Assembly: GCA_008508345.1 (NCBI GenBank)
Contig: QNGE01002379.1
Coordinates: forward strand, 52,721 to 116,720
Length of the DNA: 64,000 nucleotides
Direction: 5' to 3'
Origin: Paragonimus westermani
Taxonomy: Eukaryota; Platyhelminthes; Trematoda; Plagiorchiida; Troglotrematidae
Of this stretch, positions 9,140 through 20,224 are shown piece after piece. Under the pieces are notes generated by a model. It searched no databases and was not told the DNA's origin. It saw only the letters and a list, made by a program, of their open reading frames with translations. The position numbers and the translations under genes were made by a program. The first letter of the stretch is position 1, and each line of letters opens with the position of its first letter.

Positions 9140-11090
9140 ATAAAGAAACCAAGCGAACGCTGAGAACATTTCGCAGCAGCTGTGGAAGATGTGGAGTGGT
9201 ATGTTAGGAGAGAATTAGATTTCTCTCAAATCGAAAAACTTCATGATCAAGCGGTGCTCGATTCCACCGGGCCCTGAATAAGATAACAACCATCGGAAAC
9301 TGAAACGCAAGCTGATCAAGATGCTTGTGCACGCACCTTGAGTACCGCTTGGGCGAACAGTTACAAGAGATTAAACGAGCCTTTTTATCTGGAAATAACA
9401 GGATGCCATTTTCCCTGATGTGTGGTTGTACTGGCCATCGGGTCAGTGTGAATATGACCGTATGTGAAGATGGTGATCCACTTATTGCCAGCCAGTTGCG
9501 TCGACTTGACAGGTGGGCTGAACATTCTGAAGGACGATTTAGCTGGCCTCAACCAGACCATGCAGACGACGGGACCCGAATCTTCAGTTATTGCGTTCCA
9601 GATGGCTCTTCGTCGGAAGTAGAAGTCGCCATGGAGTTTAAGTCACAAAGGTGCAACAAGGCTGCTGGACCAGACCGCTTCTTTTCAAGGACGGTGGGGA
9701 GAGGCTGATATCAGAACTGACATTGACAGTAATGCCCGCTTTCAAACAAGGGACCCGGAGTCTGTGCGACAACCACAGAGGTATCAGTTCAGTGTCTGTT
9801 GCATCCAAGTTACTCTTTGGCCTTATGTTACTTCGGCTCACCATATCCACAGAAAGTCAGGTACATGAAGAACAAAGAGGACTCCGGTCCGGTCAGGTGC
9901 GTTTATCACATTTTCACCTTGCGGCGTATCTTGAAGTATCGGCACTCTTATAGACAGCCGACGGTCGTGGTCTTTTTGGACCTAAACGCTACTTTCCATT
10001 CGGTTGCTCGTAACGTTCTCTGATACTGTTTTTCGCAAGGAAGTACTAGGACAATACGTGAATCTGTTCAGATCACTGTGCTCACTCTGTAGACAGGGTG
10101 AGGGTTTATAAACTGTCTCGGACGTTCATCCTTTCTAGTGATGTTCTTCAAGTGTCCGATCTCCCTCTTCCTGATCGATTTTATTATAGATGACATTCTA
10201 AAAGGTTTGCTTGATGAATCCAGTGAGCTTGGCGCTGAGCTTCCTCCTGGCGCTAGGTTGACGGACATGAAGTATGCGGATGAAATTGCCACACTTAGCC
10301 CCTCTGGCGAAGACGTGCAGACGATGCTGAACAAGGTGAGTGACCGGGCTGGTTTGTGTGGAATATGTTTCACACCTTCAACGTGTCTCTTCAAGATTAG
10401 AGCATTTCCACTCATGCCTACTTCATTGTAGGCAGTCCATTCGAGACTGTGGACACCTTCACATACTTGGGTAGCAATATTTCGTTGCCTTATAATATCG
10501 CTGATGAGATGTCAGCGAGGATGAAGGAACAGGTTGCCCTTGCCAACCTGTGGCGTCCAGAAGACGTTTGGTTGTTGCTGGAAGGAAGGGTATATGATGC
10601 ATGTGTGCGTTCTGTTTTGCTCCATGGTTTGGAAACGACCTGTTCTCAACGATGCTGTTAAAAGACTTGCTGTGTTTGGCCATAGGTTTCTCTGCCAATT
10701 ATCTGCCCACCCCCACCAAATGGACTGATCGCAACACGACCGTTCGCTGGCACCTATTACGGAATGCACGGGGTGCACGATCAGTTGATCAACTAGTCGC
10801 GTTCCACAATCTACGATGGTTGGGTCACATACTCCTCAAATCAGATGGTCGTTCACCGTACTGAACTTTCTATACTGAGACCACCAACAGCTGGTTCACA
10901 CCCCGTGGTGGTCAAACAACAGCGTGGTCACGAAATTTGAAAACCCCGACTACTCCACTGAGCAATGTGGGTAGATGTCGTCCGCTTGCCTGGGGTCCTC
11001 GTAATCACTCAAATCGCAGGTTAGGAACGCTATCCGTGTCGTAATTGAATCCACACAGTTTCTGGTTCTTCCACCTGGTCGTCTTTTATT
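9140..11090 (+). pseudogene. RTE-like LINE, 5'-truncated, frameshifted
   Basis: The order of motifs matches an RTE-type ORF2 without its endonuclease. These are LNRWAEH-like RLDRWAEHSEGRFSWP (about 9510), KAAGPD (about 9660), SLCDNHRGISSVSVASKLL (about 9757), HIFTLRRILKYRHSYRQPTV (about 9907) with VVFLDLNATFHSVARNVL (motif A) and KYADEIATLSPSGED (catalytic box, D to E, about 10272). Then come TFTYLGSNIS (about 10456), GRVYDACVRSVLLHGLET (about 10585), LRWLGHILL (about 10813) and WGPRNHSNRRLGTL (about 10990). At least four frameshifts and many stops are present. The element is dead. Confidence 0.85.
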
Positions 11091-11229
11091 ACCATTTTTA
11101 TTGTTATTATTACCTTATAACCTTTTCAGCAATAATTCTCCATTTAGGATATTCCACTTCGCTGGTGATGTGAGCGGCGGTCCGAGACACTGTACCTTCT
11201 GGTCAGGCTCATGGCTGTTTGTGATGGTA

Positions 11230-12480
11230 ATGTACATTAATAAGGTCCTGCGATTTTGTCAGTGCCCGTCGAAGGTAAGCAACGCATCTGAATGACTAAC
11301 TGTTTGGCGAAAGAAGCGTCGTACTTAAAGTGGTCTGTGAAGGTGGCCATAAAGAAGTTAGGTGCTGGGAACATGACTGAGGGCCGCATAGATATGTAAT
11401 AAAGCCATTTAACGGAGCTTCTGTTCAACGAACAAAATTGACCGCACTGTGCGCTGTTTCCAATTGTTAGTGGAAACACCCAACCATTCTGTTCTCAGCT
11501 GGACGATAGGCTGCATTGCCGGGACGGTGATGTCGTAAGGTATGCAACGTTTCCCCGAAGCAACTGCTTTCCAGTTGTGGACCACGATCGGATCAACCGC
11601 GCGGTGCAACCCAGCATTCGAGGAAAAATCGCAGTAACATTGGCTATCGGAACGGCTTTGGGCCTTCGCGCGAAACGATAGATCATCGTGGGGAGGTAGG
11701 ACGTGCCGTTAGATTGATGCAGAGGACGGACGATATAGACGCATACGTACTACAGACGAGAGGAAACGGAAAGAGCGGTTTATCAGGGCCGGTACTTGAC
11801 GATGAACTTTGGCTTGTTAACAGACCAGTCAAGCGCGCTTCCCTACTCTGGCTTCTTTGCACATTGGGCAAAACGTACCTGTCGGAAATGAGCCTGGTCA
11901 CGATCTGGTTGCCAAAATGAGCGATACTGTGTAATGCCTTGCATACAGGTCGTCGGTAAACGGTCAAAACCACCGGACGCGGATGTCCAGTGTTAATTTC
12001 GCCAGGCATCGTGCCAGTAGATGTTGGCGCGGGTTGATCCGTAAGAGAGAGCGGATTGCTGGCAGGAAGTGGGGAAATCAGTACTCGAACGTTGTGCGTT
12101 GGTCATTCCAAACGAATCGATGTACTAACATTTGCTTATTACTAACATTTGGTTATAATTCACGTTTGCTTATTCGTATCACTCATCATTATCTTTTATA
12201 CATTACGGCCACAGTGCCGTCCTTCTCAGAAGAGTAAAGCCTTACTCTAAGTGCCTTTGTCTTCTAACGACTCAACATGTCATTTACTGAATACCGTTTT
12301 TCTGATTCATCACACTCGATTGTGTCGTTACTGACCAGTGCTGATAATCAAGGTAGAGCAGCAGTCATAACGTTGTCGCTCCCGGAATTATGGCGTATAT
12401 CCGTCGAAAACTGAGATGGGAAGTCCAAATGTCGAACTTGGCTTGGCAAGTGTTTACCAGGTTTGCCGTGAAAAGTGAAA
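11230..12480 (-). pseudogene. Ty3/gypsy pol fragment (RNase H end and integrase), old
   Basis: Minus-strand frames, pieced together, give a gypsy RNase H end (HLSFRRIYAIIPGATT, about 12420) and the integrase zinc region (KALHSIAHFG with LISDRYVLPNVQ, about 11860-11945). Then come QAKVHRQ, the core start DRFARRPKAVPIANVTA (about 11640-11690), an AYHP/VERLHRQLK-like stretch (about 11480-11560) and a C-terminal P-A-E-L-V-Y-G-like block (about 11370). The frame changes several times. It belongs to a different, older insertion than the flanking element at 12627. Confidence 0.65.
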
Positions 12481-12626
12481 CTGCTGCATTGTGGTAGTTT
12501 GAAATCACAAACTTGTTTCCTTCTTAGAGGTATCTGAGGTGACGGGCGGCCGAGAAGATAGACAACACCTTAGGAAGGAACGTACTATACCTGCATATGG
12601 TCGAAGAGTGGTTTCCAGCTCCATCG

Positions 12627-12918
12627 TGTAGCGACCTCTTAGAATGGCTTAGCTTTTGTTGGTATCGTTTTCTGAAATTTGACACTTCCGAACAGGGCAT
12701 GTTTGTTTAGCCTAATGGTATGTCCTATTTCCGCTCATTGGAATTTCCTCACTTTTCCGTTCCACGTGCTACACGCAGGAAGTCTGTTGGCTGTACACGT
12801 GCTTTTTTCTCGGTCGTGGCAATATACATAGTATTGTGCTGTTTGTTTTCTTCCGAATTATTGCCATTTGGGTGACTCACTGTGTCTGGGGTGAAACTTT
12901 GTGGGAGATTCAACCACA
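12627..12918 (+). repeat. 5' LTR (292 bp)
   Basis: Starts TGTAGCGACCTCTTAG and ends GAGATTCAACCACA, the same ends as 17453-17744. The following bases (AACCAGTGAAACC) are not an obvious primer-binding site that I can assign to a tRNA. Confidence 0.93.
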
Positions 12919-13192
12919 AACCAGTGAAACCAACGAAAGTATTACCGCGGAAATTTCGCTCGCTATTTCCATACGGTGATCCAGCCTACTCTGTCCTCGT
13001 AGTTTCGTTTCACCGCATTTGGTGAGTGAGTTCCTTGTTGTAAATTATTATTATATTTTTGACGGTATTGCGTTAATTTTTTTACCGATTACGTTGCCAT
13101 ATTGGTGAAATACTAGGTCTGGTTGAATCTTCTCATTCAGTGGCACGTTTTATACTCCTTCTTTTACGCATTACAAACTATCGGACGTTACC

Positions 13193-13813
13193 ATGTCTAG
13201 CGAGGACACCAAGCCCCTGGATTCGCATGCTGTCGGCACAGTCACCTTAACGGTTCCCCAATTTCTGGAGATGGACCCGTTACTGTGGTTTGTCTATCTT
13301 GAGGTCGAGTTCGTCAACGACCGAATTTTGTCTGATCAGGCGAAGTTCAGCCAGTTAGTGTCTAGGCTCCCGAAGGAAGTCACAATGCAACTGCGAGACG
13401 CCCACCCTATTGAGCCTACGGAACATCGTTACGACGCTCTTAAGGAGGCCGTAATCAATCGGGTAACCCCGTCTGAGAAGATCGCCGATCAATTGATCGA
13501 GCGTTTTCAGCTATTCCTGCAGAATTTCAATGGTTTCGGAGTTCCTGCCATCCGTATCACATCAGCCGCGGAACAGCTTGTAGGCTCACATTCAACCGAC
13601 CTTACAGAAGGTCAGGGCATTATTGGCAGAAATAGCCGCCTTGCACAGGGACTTAGATAAGGTGACAGTTGGCCATTTCCGAAATGGGTCCCAATGACTT
13701 CGTCGTACCAGCAGGTCGCCACGTCGACGTAATTCACAGTCCCGTAAAGGCTTCTGCTAGTATCATGAACGGCACGGTGCTGAGACTATCAAATGTACAA
13801 CGCCTTGCTCTTT
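13193..13813 (+). pseudogene. gag-like protein of gypsy element, broken
   Basis: ATG at 13193 opens 155 codons with the same Gag core as the mirror copy (2582-3202), differing at two residues. After the frame break the sequence continues as DLDKVTVGHFRNGSQ, ends in a TGA, and reaches a C-terminal knuckle at 13754-13813 (YHERHGAETIKCTTPC). There TAG occupies the codon expected to be tryptophan. The leader before the ATG is 274 bp. Confidence 0.75.
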
Positions 13814-14032
13814 CCCTTCCCTGCTTCAGGGAAACCGGATCGCCGACGCGTAATGGCGACTGACGTCGCCGGCACATCCACCCCCAGTCGCCTTATGTTC
13901 GTTTTGGACCTCTCCACAGGGGCCGCATTCCTGGTGGACACAGGAGCGCTGGTTAGCGTAATCCCACAGACCCCCCTCCCAAGCGACACAGTCAGGCGCT
14001 CCTCATCCAGTCTTTTGGTCAGCGTTCGCTGA
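13793..14032 (+). pseudogene. retropepsin-like aspartic protease fragment
   Basis: Contains FLVDTGALVSVIP with an intact D-T-G-A active site (about 13930-13970) and overlaps the end of gag in another frame. The C-terminal half is out of frame in the next segment (about 14050-14170), where residues such as the ADFL-type loop are only dimly visible. Confidence 0.8.
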
Positions 14033-14063
14033 CGTTAGATTTGGGTCTCCGACGAAACTTCCG

Positions 14064-15202
14064 TTGAATTTTCCTTGTTGCTGCCGTTCTGTTTGCCATA
14101 GTCGGCATCGATTTCTCCCGGCATTTCGAACGTTTAGTCGATACGCGCCGCTGGAAGCTAATAGATGCCGTTACACGATTAAGCATCGACGGCAATCGCA
14201 CGACTGCCGCAGCCATCAGTCCCTCTACGCAACGCCGGCTGCCTCACAGTCTTTTGCGGAACTTTTTCAACAGTTCTTACAATTGATCCGGATATCAAAC
14301 GCAGTGCCCGCTGTGATCTCCAATGTCACACATCACATTAGAACCGAAGGCCCGCCCGTATTGGCTAGACCCCGCAGGTTGACTCCTGAGAAGCTCAAAC
14401 TCGCTGGGATAGAGTTCGAACACATGCTCGAGCTCGGGGTCATTCGCGCTTCCGATAGTTCTTGAGCCTCACCAGTTCATTTGGTTCCCAAAAAATCAGG
14501 AGACTGGCGTCGTTGCGGTGACTACCGTGGTCTCAATAGAGTTACAGTCACTGATAGGTATCCTATTCCGCACACGCAAAATCTTACAACCTGTCTCGCG
14601 GGCAAAAACATCTTCCGCAGAATCGATTTAGTCCGCACCTATCACCAAATGCCGGTGGCGGCCAAAGATATACCAAAGACCGCTATGATTACTCCATCTG
14701 GTCTTTTCGAGTTCCTGCGAATGCCATTTGGATCGACCAACGCCGCCCAGACGTTTCAACTTTTTATGCACGAAGTCACCCGCGGTCTGAACTTCGTTTA
14801 TCCCTACCTCGACGATATCCTGGTAGCTCTCCTGAAGAGAAGCACCTTTCGCACCTACGTGGTTTATTTGAACGGTTGGCCAACTACGGCGTTACAGTCA
14901 ACCCAACAAAGTGCGAACTAGGCAAAACGGTTATTGAGTTTCTAGGTCATGAGATTTCGGTCCAGGGGATTGCCGCCCTTCCTGCTAAAGTTCAAGCCAT
15001 CCAGGATTACCCTGAACCTTCTTCCTTTAAGCAACTCCGAAGATTCTGTGGCCTGGTAAACTACTATCGTCGAATTATTCCTCGTTGCGCACATATAATG
15101 CAGCCGATGACCGACCTCCTCCGCGGAGGTGATCGTAAACCTTTAATCACTGATTCAGCGCGTAGGCCTTTGAAGAGCTTAAAGAGGCTATCTCCAAAAT
15201 AG
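14064..15202 (+). pseudogene. reverse transcriptase of gypsy element, frameshifted
   Basis: RT entry HHIRTEGPPVLARPRRLTPEK at about 14330-14390 is followed by a TGA in place of the usual S-P-W segment (14464). The palm frame 14481-14921 contains [24 protein letters not shown] and PYLDDILVA (YLDD at about 14803). The thumb frame 14876-15202 contains [12 protein letters not shown] and FCGLVNYYRRIIP. The catalytic aspartates are intact but the domain is split over three frames. Confidence 0.9.
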
Positions 15203-15234
15203 CCCTGCTTGCTCATCCTGACTCTAGTGCAGAG

Positions 15235-15834
15235 TTGTCGATGGTAACCGACGCCTCCAATACAACCATTGGTGCCGTATTACAGCAGTTCGTCAGAGGT
15301 CAGTGGCAACCGTTAGCATTATTTTCTAAACGGTTGCAGCCTACCGAGTGTCGCTATAGCACGTTCGGAAGAGAGTTGCTTGCAATTTACCTCGCAATAT
15401 GCCATTTTCAGCACGCTGTTGAAGACCGACAATTCACGGTCTACACTGATCATCGTCAGACAGGTATTCTCCCAGAGAAATCAGGTACTTGGATTATATG
15501 TCTCAGTTTACGACAGGTACGCCATATCTCAGGTGTCCTCAATCCTGTCGCTGACGCTCTCTCTCTCTATCGTGTACATCAAGTAAGCAATTCTATGGCT
15601 ACTGCCCTAGATTTGGCCGCCATGGCCGCTGCTCACGCAGGCGACTCGGAGACAGAGCATCTTCGTCGAAGTGGCTCCCTCAAAATACAGCCCGTTCCTT
15701 TGACTTCCTCTAAGGGCACCATCCTGTGTGATGTTTCCCAAAGCGTGCCTAGGCCTGTAGTGCCTTATCGTTTCGTCGTGCGGTGTTCAACGCACTGCAT
15801 AACCTATCGCACCCCGGCATACGTGCTTCCGTGA
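15235..15834 (+). pseudogene. RNase H domain and linker of gypsy element
   Basis: MVTDASNTTIG, GRELLAIYLAI and FTVYTDHRQ give the conserved acidic residues D-E-D of RNase H. The frame continues past VADALS into the linker before the integrase zinc domain, without a stop until 15832. It differs from the mirror at one residue (RSGSLK here, RSSSLK there). Confidence 0.85.
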
Positions 15835-16829
15835 AGCTTATCATCGAACGTTTTGTATGGCCTAAAGTAAACCACGACGTCCGTAATTGGGCCCGTTGCT
15901 GTCTGCAGTGTCAACGTTCCAAAGTTCATAGACACACCAAAAGCCTTATCGGTGTCTTTCCCACACCTGACGCACGTCTTCATCACGTGCGCGTCGACCT
16001 TTTCGGACCGTTACTACCTTCTAACGGCTTCACTTTCCTCTTGACTTGTGTCGACCGTTTTACTGCAGAGCCAGAGACAATCCCACTCCCTGATTGCGCG
16101 TCCGAAACAGTGATTCGCGCCTTTTGGGACGTTGGGTAGCTCAGTTTGGTTGTCCTGCAGTCGTGACTACGGATCGTGGTTCTTATTTTGAAGGATCTTT
16201 CACAGATCTCTTGAATACTCTTGGGTGCAGACACATACGCACTATGGCCTATCACCCAGAGTCTAACCGGATGGTAGAACGCTTTCATCGTCAGTTGAAA
16301 GTAGTTCTGTGCTCAGTCGAACCCCACCTGCCAGGAGGCTTTACCCCTAGTCCTCACTGGGCTCAGTAACACCATCAAGATGGACTTGGAAGCCACACCA
16401 GCTCAGCTCGTCTACGGTTGTACCCTAAATTTACCCCACGAGTTAGTATCTCCTTCCACAGCCGATTACGGAAAGTATGTAGCACGCCTAGAGAATCACA
16501 TGCGACAGTTACGTCCAGTCCAACCACGGTGGCAGTCGTCATCCGTGCATTTGCACGAGAAGCTTTTTTCTTGCTCTCACGTCTTCATACGTGCAGAGGC
16601 GTCTGCAGCCCCATATACAGGTCCTTTCTGTGTGTTGCAACGACGCGAAAAATCTTTTGCTACGGAGCGTGATGACAAGCGTGACGTCGTTTCAACTGAT
16701 CGGGTCAAACCCCCACATCTGCAGCTTCGCCGTCCAGTCCCAAATACACACCAAGTATACTGGGCATCAACCCTGCACCTTCCCCTCCATTGCGTGACCG
16801 ACATGGTAGACGCGTCCGAATGCCCGTAA
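15783..16829 (+). pseudogene. integrase of gypsy element, frameshifted
   Basis: The zinc domain H-H-C-C (LHNLSHPG, CCLQC) is at 15783-15920. The first core aspartate is in VRVDLFGP (about 15990). A frameshift near 16135 leads to VVTTDRGSYF (second aspartate, about 16170) and MVERFHRQLK (glutamate, about 16275). A second shift near 16365 leads to the C-terminal domain (ATPAQLVYGCTLNLPHELV, HVFIRAEA, PYTGPFCVLQR) ending at 16829. All three catalytic acids survive, in two different frames. Confidence 0.88.
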
Positions 16830-17452
16830 GGTTTGCTGAATACGTTAGTGTTTCCTACATTTATCACGTTCTTTTATAACAACTGTCCTTTTATTGTAAT
16901 TATGTCATTTTTTCCTTCGCATACACTAACATATTTCTCTGAGCTTTTTTCGAATATAATCTTAGCCAAATTGGCGCAAAACGATAGTCAACGAATGAAA
17001 AGGTATCAGGTCTCCAGTGGCATATCGTTGGTTCGTCAACACGGTGAGCCTGTCTTTCTTACCTGGCACAGGTATTTCACCGTCCATTCAGTTTTAGATT
17101 GCGTGGACTTGGCACAATGGGGAAACAACTCCGGAAGGCTATCATTCAATATTGGGTAAACCTACCTCCCCCTTTTTCCTCACTTGCGAGTCTTCTGGAG
17201 TTGGGTAGCCCGCCGCGTTAGATACGCACCGGAAACTAAATAACTTAAATAATCTAAATAACGGACTCAACCAGCGCACCTTTAGTCCACGACCGACCTT
17301 CTTATGGACTACTCCCTCTATTATCCCCCTTTGTTCCTTACCATTGGGATATTTGCCTAGCAATGGACATTGCATTTTGGTGACCCTATTATTGCGCGTC
17401 TCTTGTGTGACGAAGGTCCCTGTTTAACTTGGTGGCCTTCTGGTGGAAGCTT
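16830..17452 (+). other. Non-coding 3' interior of gypsy element
   Basis: There are 620 bp between the integrase stop and the 3' LTR. I see only short frames and no envelope-like gene. A purine-rich run GGTGGAAGC just before 17453 is the probable polypurine tract. Confidence 0.6.
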
Positions 17453-17744
17453 TGTAGCGACCTCTTAGAATGGCTTAGCTTTTGTTGGTATCGTTTTCTG
17501 AAATTTGACACTTCCGAACGGGGCATGTTTGTTTAGCCCAATGGTATGCCCTATTTCCGCTCACTGGAATTTCCTCACTTTTCCGTTCCACGTGCTACAC
17601 GCAGGACGTCTGTTGGCTGTACACGTGCTTTTTTCTCGGTCGTGACAATATACATAGTATTGTGCTGTTTGTTGTCTTCCGAGTTATTGCCATTTGGGTG
17701 ACTCACTTTATCTGGGGTGGAACTTTGTGGGAGATTCAACCACA
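17453..17744 (+). repeat. 3' LTR (292 bp)
   Basis: Same length and same ends as 12627-12918, with 11 substitutions and no indel. It is followed by TAGCCAGCATTTG. Confidence 0.93.
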
Positions 17745-18770
17745 TAGCCAGCATTTGTCGAGTTCAAGCTTGATGTCGATCACCAGGGGAGGGGGTTTCG
17801 CACCACTTTAGAACGCTTAGTTCATGCACTTACCACTGTCCACGAAATGAACCCTGAACATTTGTTCGAACTCTAGATTTAACTAGCTTCAACTCACGTC
17901 CCGTGAGCGATTAGTGAAGATAGATGCAACCTTGTATCAGACGACTCATTCAGGAGCCTGAACGAGGTCACCTCCTCTACGCCTTCGCTCATCCGAGAAC
18001 AGTTTAAGACGAGTCGGCCTAGGTAAACCATTCCCTTGAGTTTCAAAAACAAACGCGTAGGCTCCAGCTAGACTCCCTCCAGTACTCGCTTATCACTAAC
18101 ATGGTACGGCGAACGGCCTGGATGTGGCACTCCCACTAAGATCGTACGTATAGGGGCAATATAACATCAAGCTCCCTTGATGATTAGTGTCGTTTGGCGC
18201 ATTCGAAGTTTCCACGCATCCCCCTCTCCTGACACTCTTCTGAGTGCGGCCCAGAGGGCTCTAGCCTACCCCGCACTTTCATTCTCTTGGTTGTTGCCGG
18301 TGGCACCAGATTAGGATAGAACTTATCACATTTCCAAACGTTGCTTGGAATATACGGTTTGTTTTGAAACCTTAACGCGTTCTTTTAGTTCGATGTCTGT
18401 TAAGACTAGGATTTTTGCACATGGTCCTAAACTTTCCTTAGTGAAAACACAGGACGGTGTATGTGTCCAAATGGACCATGTACACCAATCAGGAAAGCTC
18501 AAATCAGTGTGGCGCACAAGATCTCAAAACCCCATAGGAAAACCCCAACGAATGCTGCCACCGACGCACTGAAAATTCTGCACCAAAGTGCATCATGTAT
18601 ACCAAGCAGAAGCGCCGGAAGCACATGGAGGTAGGCAATCGTGGTTCTCATGCGCAAGGGAGATCAACCAACGGCGTGCGAGAGCAATGCGAAACCAGTG
18701 AGGCAAAATTAATTAGGGAAATGAAGAAAGTGAGAAAGCTGCAAACAATGGTCTACATAGATTGAATAAC
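17745..18770. other. No gene recognised
   Basis: Only frames up to 75 codons occur on either strand, without known motifs. No LTR ends, tRNA or repeat arrays are seen. Confidence 0.5.
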
Positions 18771-19005
18771 TGAATAGGATCGAATCGGAACATAGACTGA
18801 ACAAGTGAACTTGGTTCGATTGCGTCTACCTGGTTTATGGTTACAAATTGTGCAAACATTGCTAATCGACTAGTGAATGGAATAGAAACAAATTGGAACA
18901 TAGACTGAACAAGTGAACTTGGTTCGATTGCGTCTACCCGGTTTCTGGTTGCAAATGGTGCAAACATTGCCAATCGACTAGTGAATGAAATAGGAACGAA
19001 TTGGC
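18770..19005. repeat. Tandem repeat, 108-bp unit, about 2.2 copies
   Basis: The block ggaacatagactgaacaag starts at 18787 and again at 18895 (period 108). The rest of the unit (TGGTTCGATTGCGTCTACC, CAAACATTGC, AATCGACTAGTGAATG) is also repeated with about 10% differences, and a partial third start (GTGAATGAAATAGGAACGAATTGG) closes the array. An open minus-strand frame crosses it, but the repetition explains that. Confidence 0.88.
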
Positions 19006-19426
19006 GTGGGGATTAACGAGCCTGCTCCAGGCGATAACCACGTGGTTGTGCAATCGGCCTGCCACGTCCGTTCGCCGCATTGTTTAGGCAGGTGTTCCGG
19101 TAAGCCGGATGTGCTGGGCATCCAGTTTGACCGCTGGCCCCCTCACGAACACCCGCGGATGAGCGCAATACATGTGCCCTACATACGAATGCGTACACAC
19201 GTCTCTTATGGTCACCAAAAGCGGGATTGGTGGATCGGATGCGGTAGGGAGACCCCGATCGAATTTCGAAGCGCCCAACCTCCGCTCCAACTGCATACAA
19301 ATTTAGGAACTGCCGTGGAGACCAGACATTCCCAAAATGATCCTGAAATAGAACTGAAAAATCAACAATAATTGCGCTCATGATTCCAGATCGGGAGAAG
19401 GTGTCTTCCCGATGTGTACTGAACAT
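19006..19426. other. Unrecognised segment open on both strands
   Basis: Both strands stay open for more than 120 codons (137 codons on the minus strand, 19013-19426; 121 on the plus strand, 19006-19371). The minus-strand frame is rich in R, G, A and P, with no domain I recognise. It follows the 108-bp repeat directly and may be part of the same repetitive element. I assign no function. Confidence 0.3.
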
Positions 19427-19576
19427 TTATTGCAAGTGAAAACCAATGAAGACCAGCAAATCGGCGAGACATCTGATTGGCTCACAGGGTGCACAGGGTT
19501 ACCAAGATGGGGCAGAGAAGAAACCATGTCAGAGGGAGAGGGGGCACGGGCGGTAGAGGCAGCAAACCATGTTTCT

Positions 19577-19644
19577 GTAGGGAACACTCTAGTTGCGCTA
19601 ATGAACAATCGATTGTTCATTAGCGCAACTAGAGTGTTCCCTAC
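19577..19644. repeat. Perfect 68-bp palindrome (34-bp arms, no spacer)
   Basis: 19577-19610 is the exact reverse complement of 19611-19644, with the centre at AATC|GATT. The match ends abruptly on both sides. Such a sequence could form a cruciform or a hairpin, or be a join made in assembly. Confidence 0.95.
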
Positions 19645-19798
19645 GTTCGGATCCGAACGTCTCGCTTCGGGTGTACCATCATAAATTGGTGACTACTTTC
19701 TTAACTCTTTCTTTCAGTGCGTTTTTTATATGCACTCTTAACAACAGTTGGTGAGTCCGTTACTCGATCATAGGTCGCTCCAGCCTATATTGCGCGTA

Positions 19799-20224
19799 TG
19801 TTGGGGAAATGCACTTTTCCCAAGAATTCACCCTGTTTGTCAGGAAGAATGAATTTCCTAAACCTTGGTATTTGAATCCCGTCAAATTTATAACCATGCT
19901 GATTATATGTACGCATACTCCAGTATTAATTAATCTGACAACGGATTTACCCACCAACCATCCATGGCTGATTCGACCGCCCTGAAAATTCAAGTTCCGC
20001 GCTTGCTCCTGATTGGTCCGTTTAGTAACTTAGGCGCTTTTAAAGGCATGCAAATGGAACCCTTGACATGGAGGCAAGATGATCAAGGTTTCTCTCTCAG
20101 CTGTAAATCCACGTTTTCCAAATTGCATACTCTGGGCCCTGCTCGGTTGTCGAGGAGGAGCTTTTCAGTGTGCAGCTCCCGTAGTGAAGTAAATGAGTTT
20201 ATTTCTTGGTTTTGTTCAGTAACA
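19799..20224 (+). repeat. Diverged solo-LTR-like sequence related to the 6174 family
   Basis: It starts TGTTGGGGAAATGCAC, close to the LTR start at 6174. It later has TTCCGCGCTTGCTCCTGATTGGTCCG (about 19996-20020), matching the LTR block near 6284-6312. The intervening part is longer and unlike it. The right end (CAGTAACA at 20224) is a guess, and no target duplication is found. Confidence 0.4.

Larger units (their letters stand above)
12627..17744 (+). mobile_element. Complete but inactive Ty3/gypsy retrotransposon (5118 bp)
   Basis: Two 292-bp LTRs (12627-12918 and 17453-17744) enclose gag, protease, RT, RNase H and integrase in Ty3/gypsy order, all on the plus strand. The LTRs differ at 11 of 292 sites (about 96% identity), so the insertion is moderately old. 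The pol frame is broken at least five times. I see no 5-bp duplication at the ends: CATCG precedes and TAGCC follows. Its first 3768 bp are mirrored at 1-3768. Confidence 0.93.

Noticed and set aside
16833..17159. Envelope-like gene after integrase of the complete gypsy
   Set aside because: The frame has hydrophobic stretches but no signal peptide, cleavage site or long ectodomain; it is probably non-coding.
18090..18180. Weak similarity to 59390-59460 (GGGGCAATATAA and CTCGCTTA blocks)
   Set aside because: The shared blocks are short and in different order, so I could not support homology by eye.
19799..20224. A complete solo LTR with exact ends
   Set aside because: The start resembles the 6174 LTR but the right end is a guess and no target duplication is present, so it is listed only as LTR-like with low confidence.
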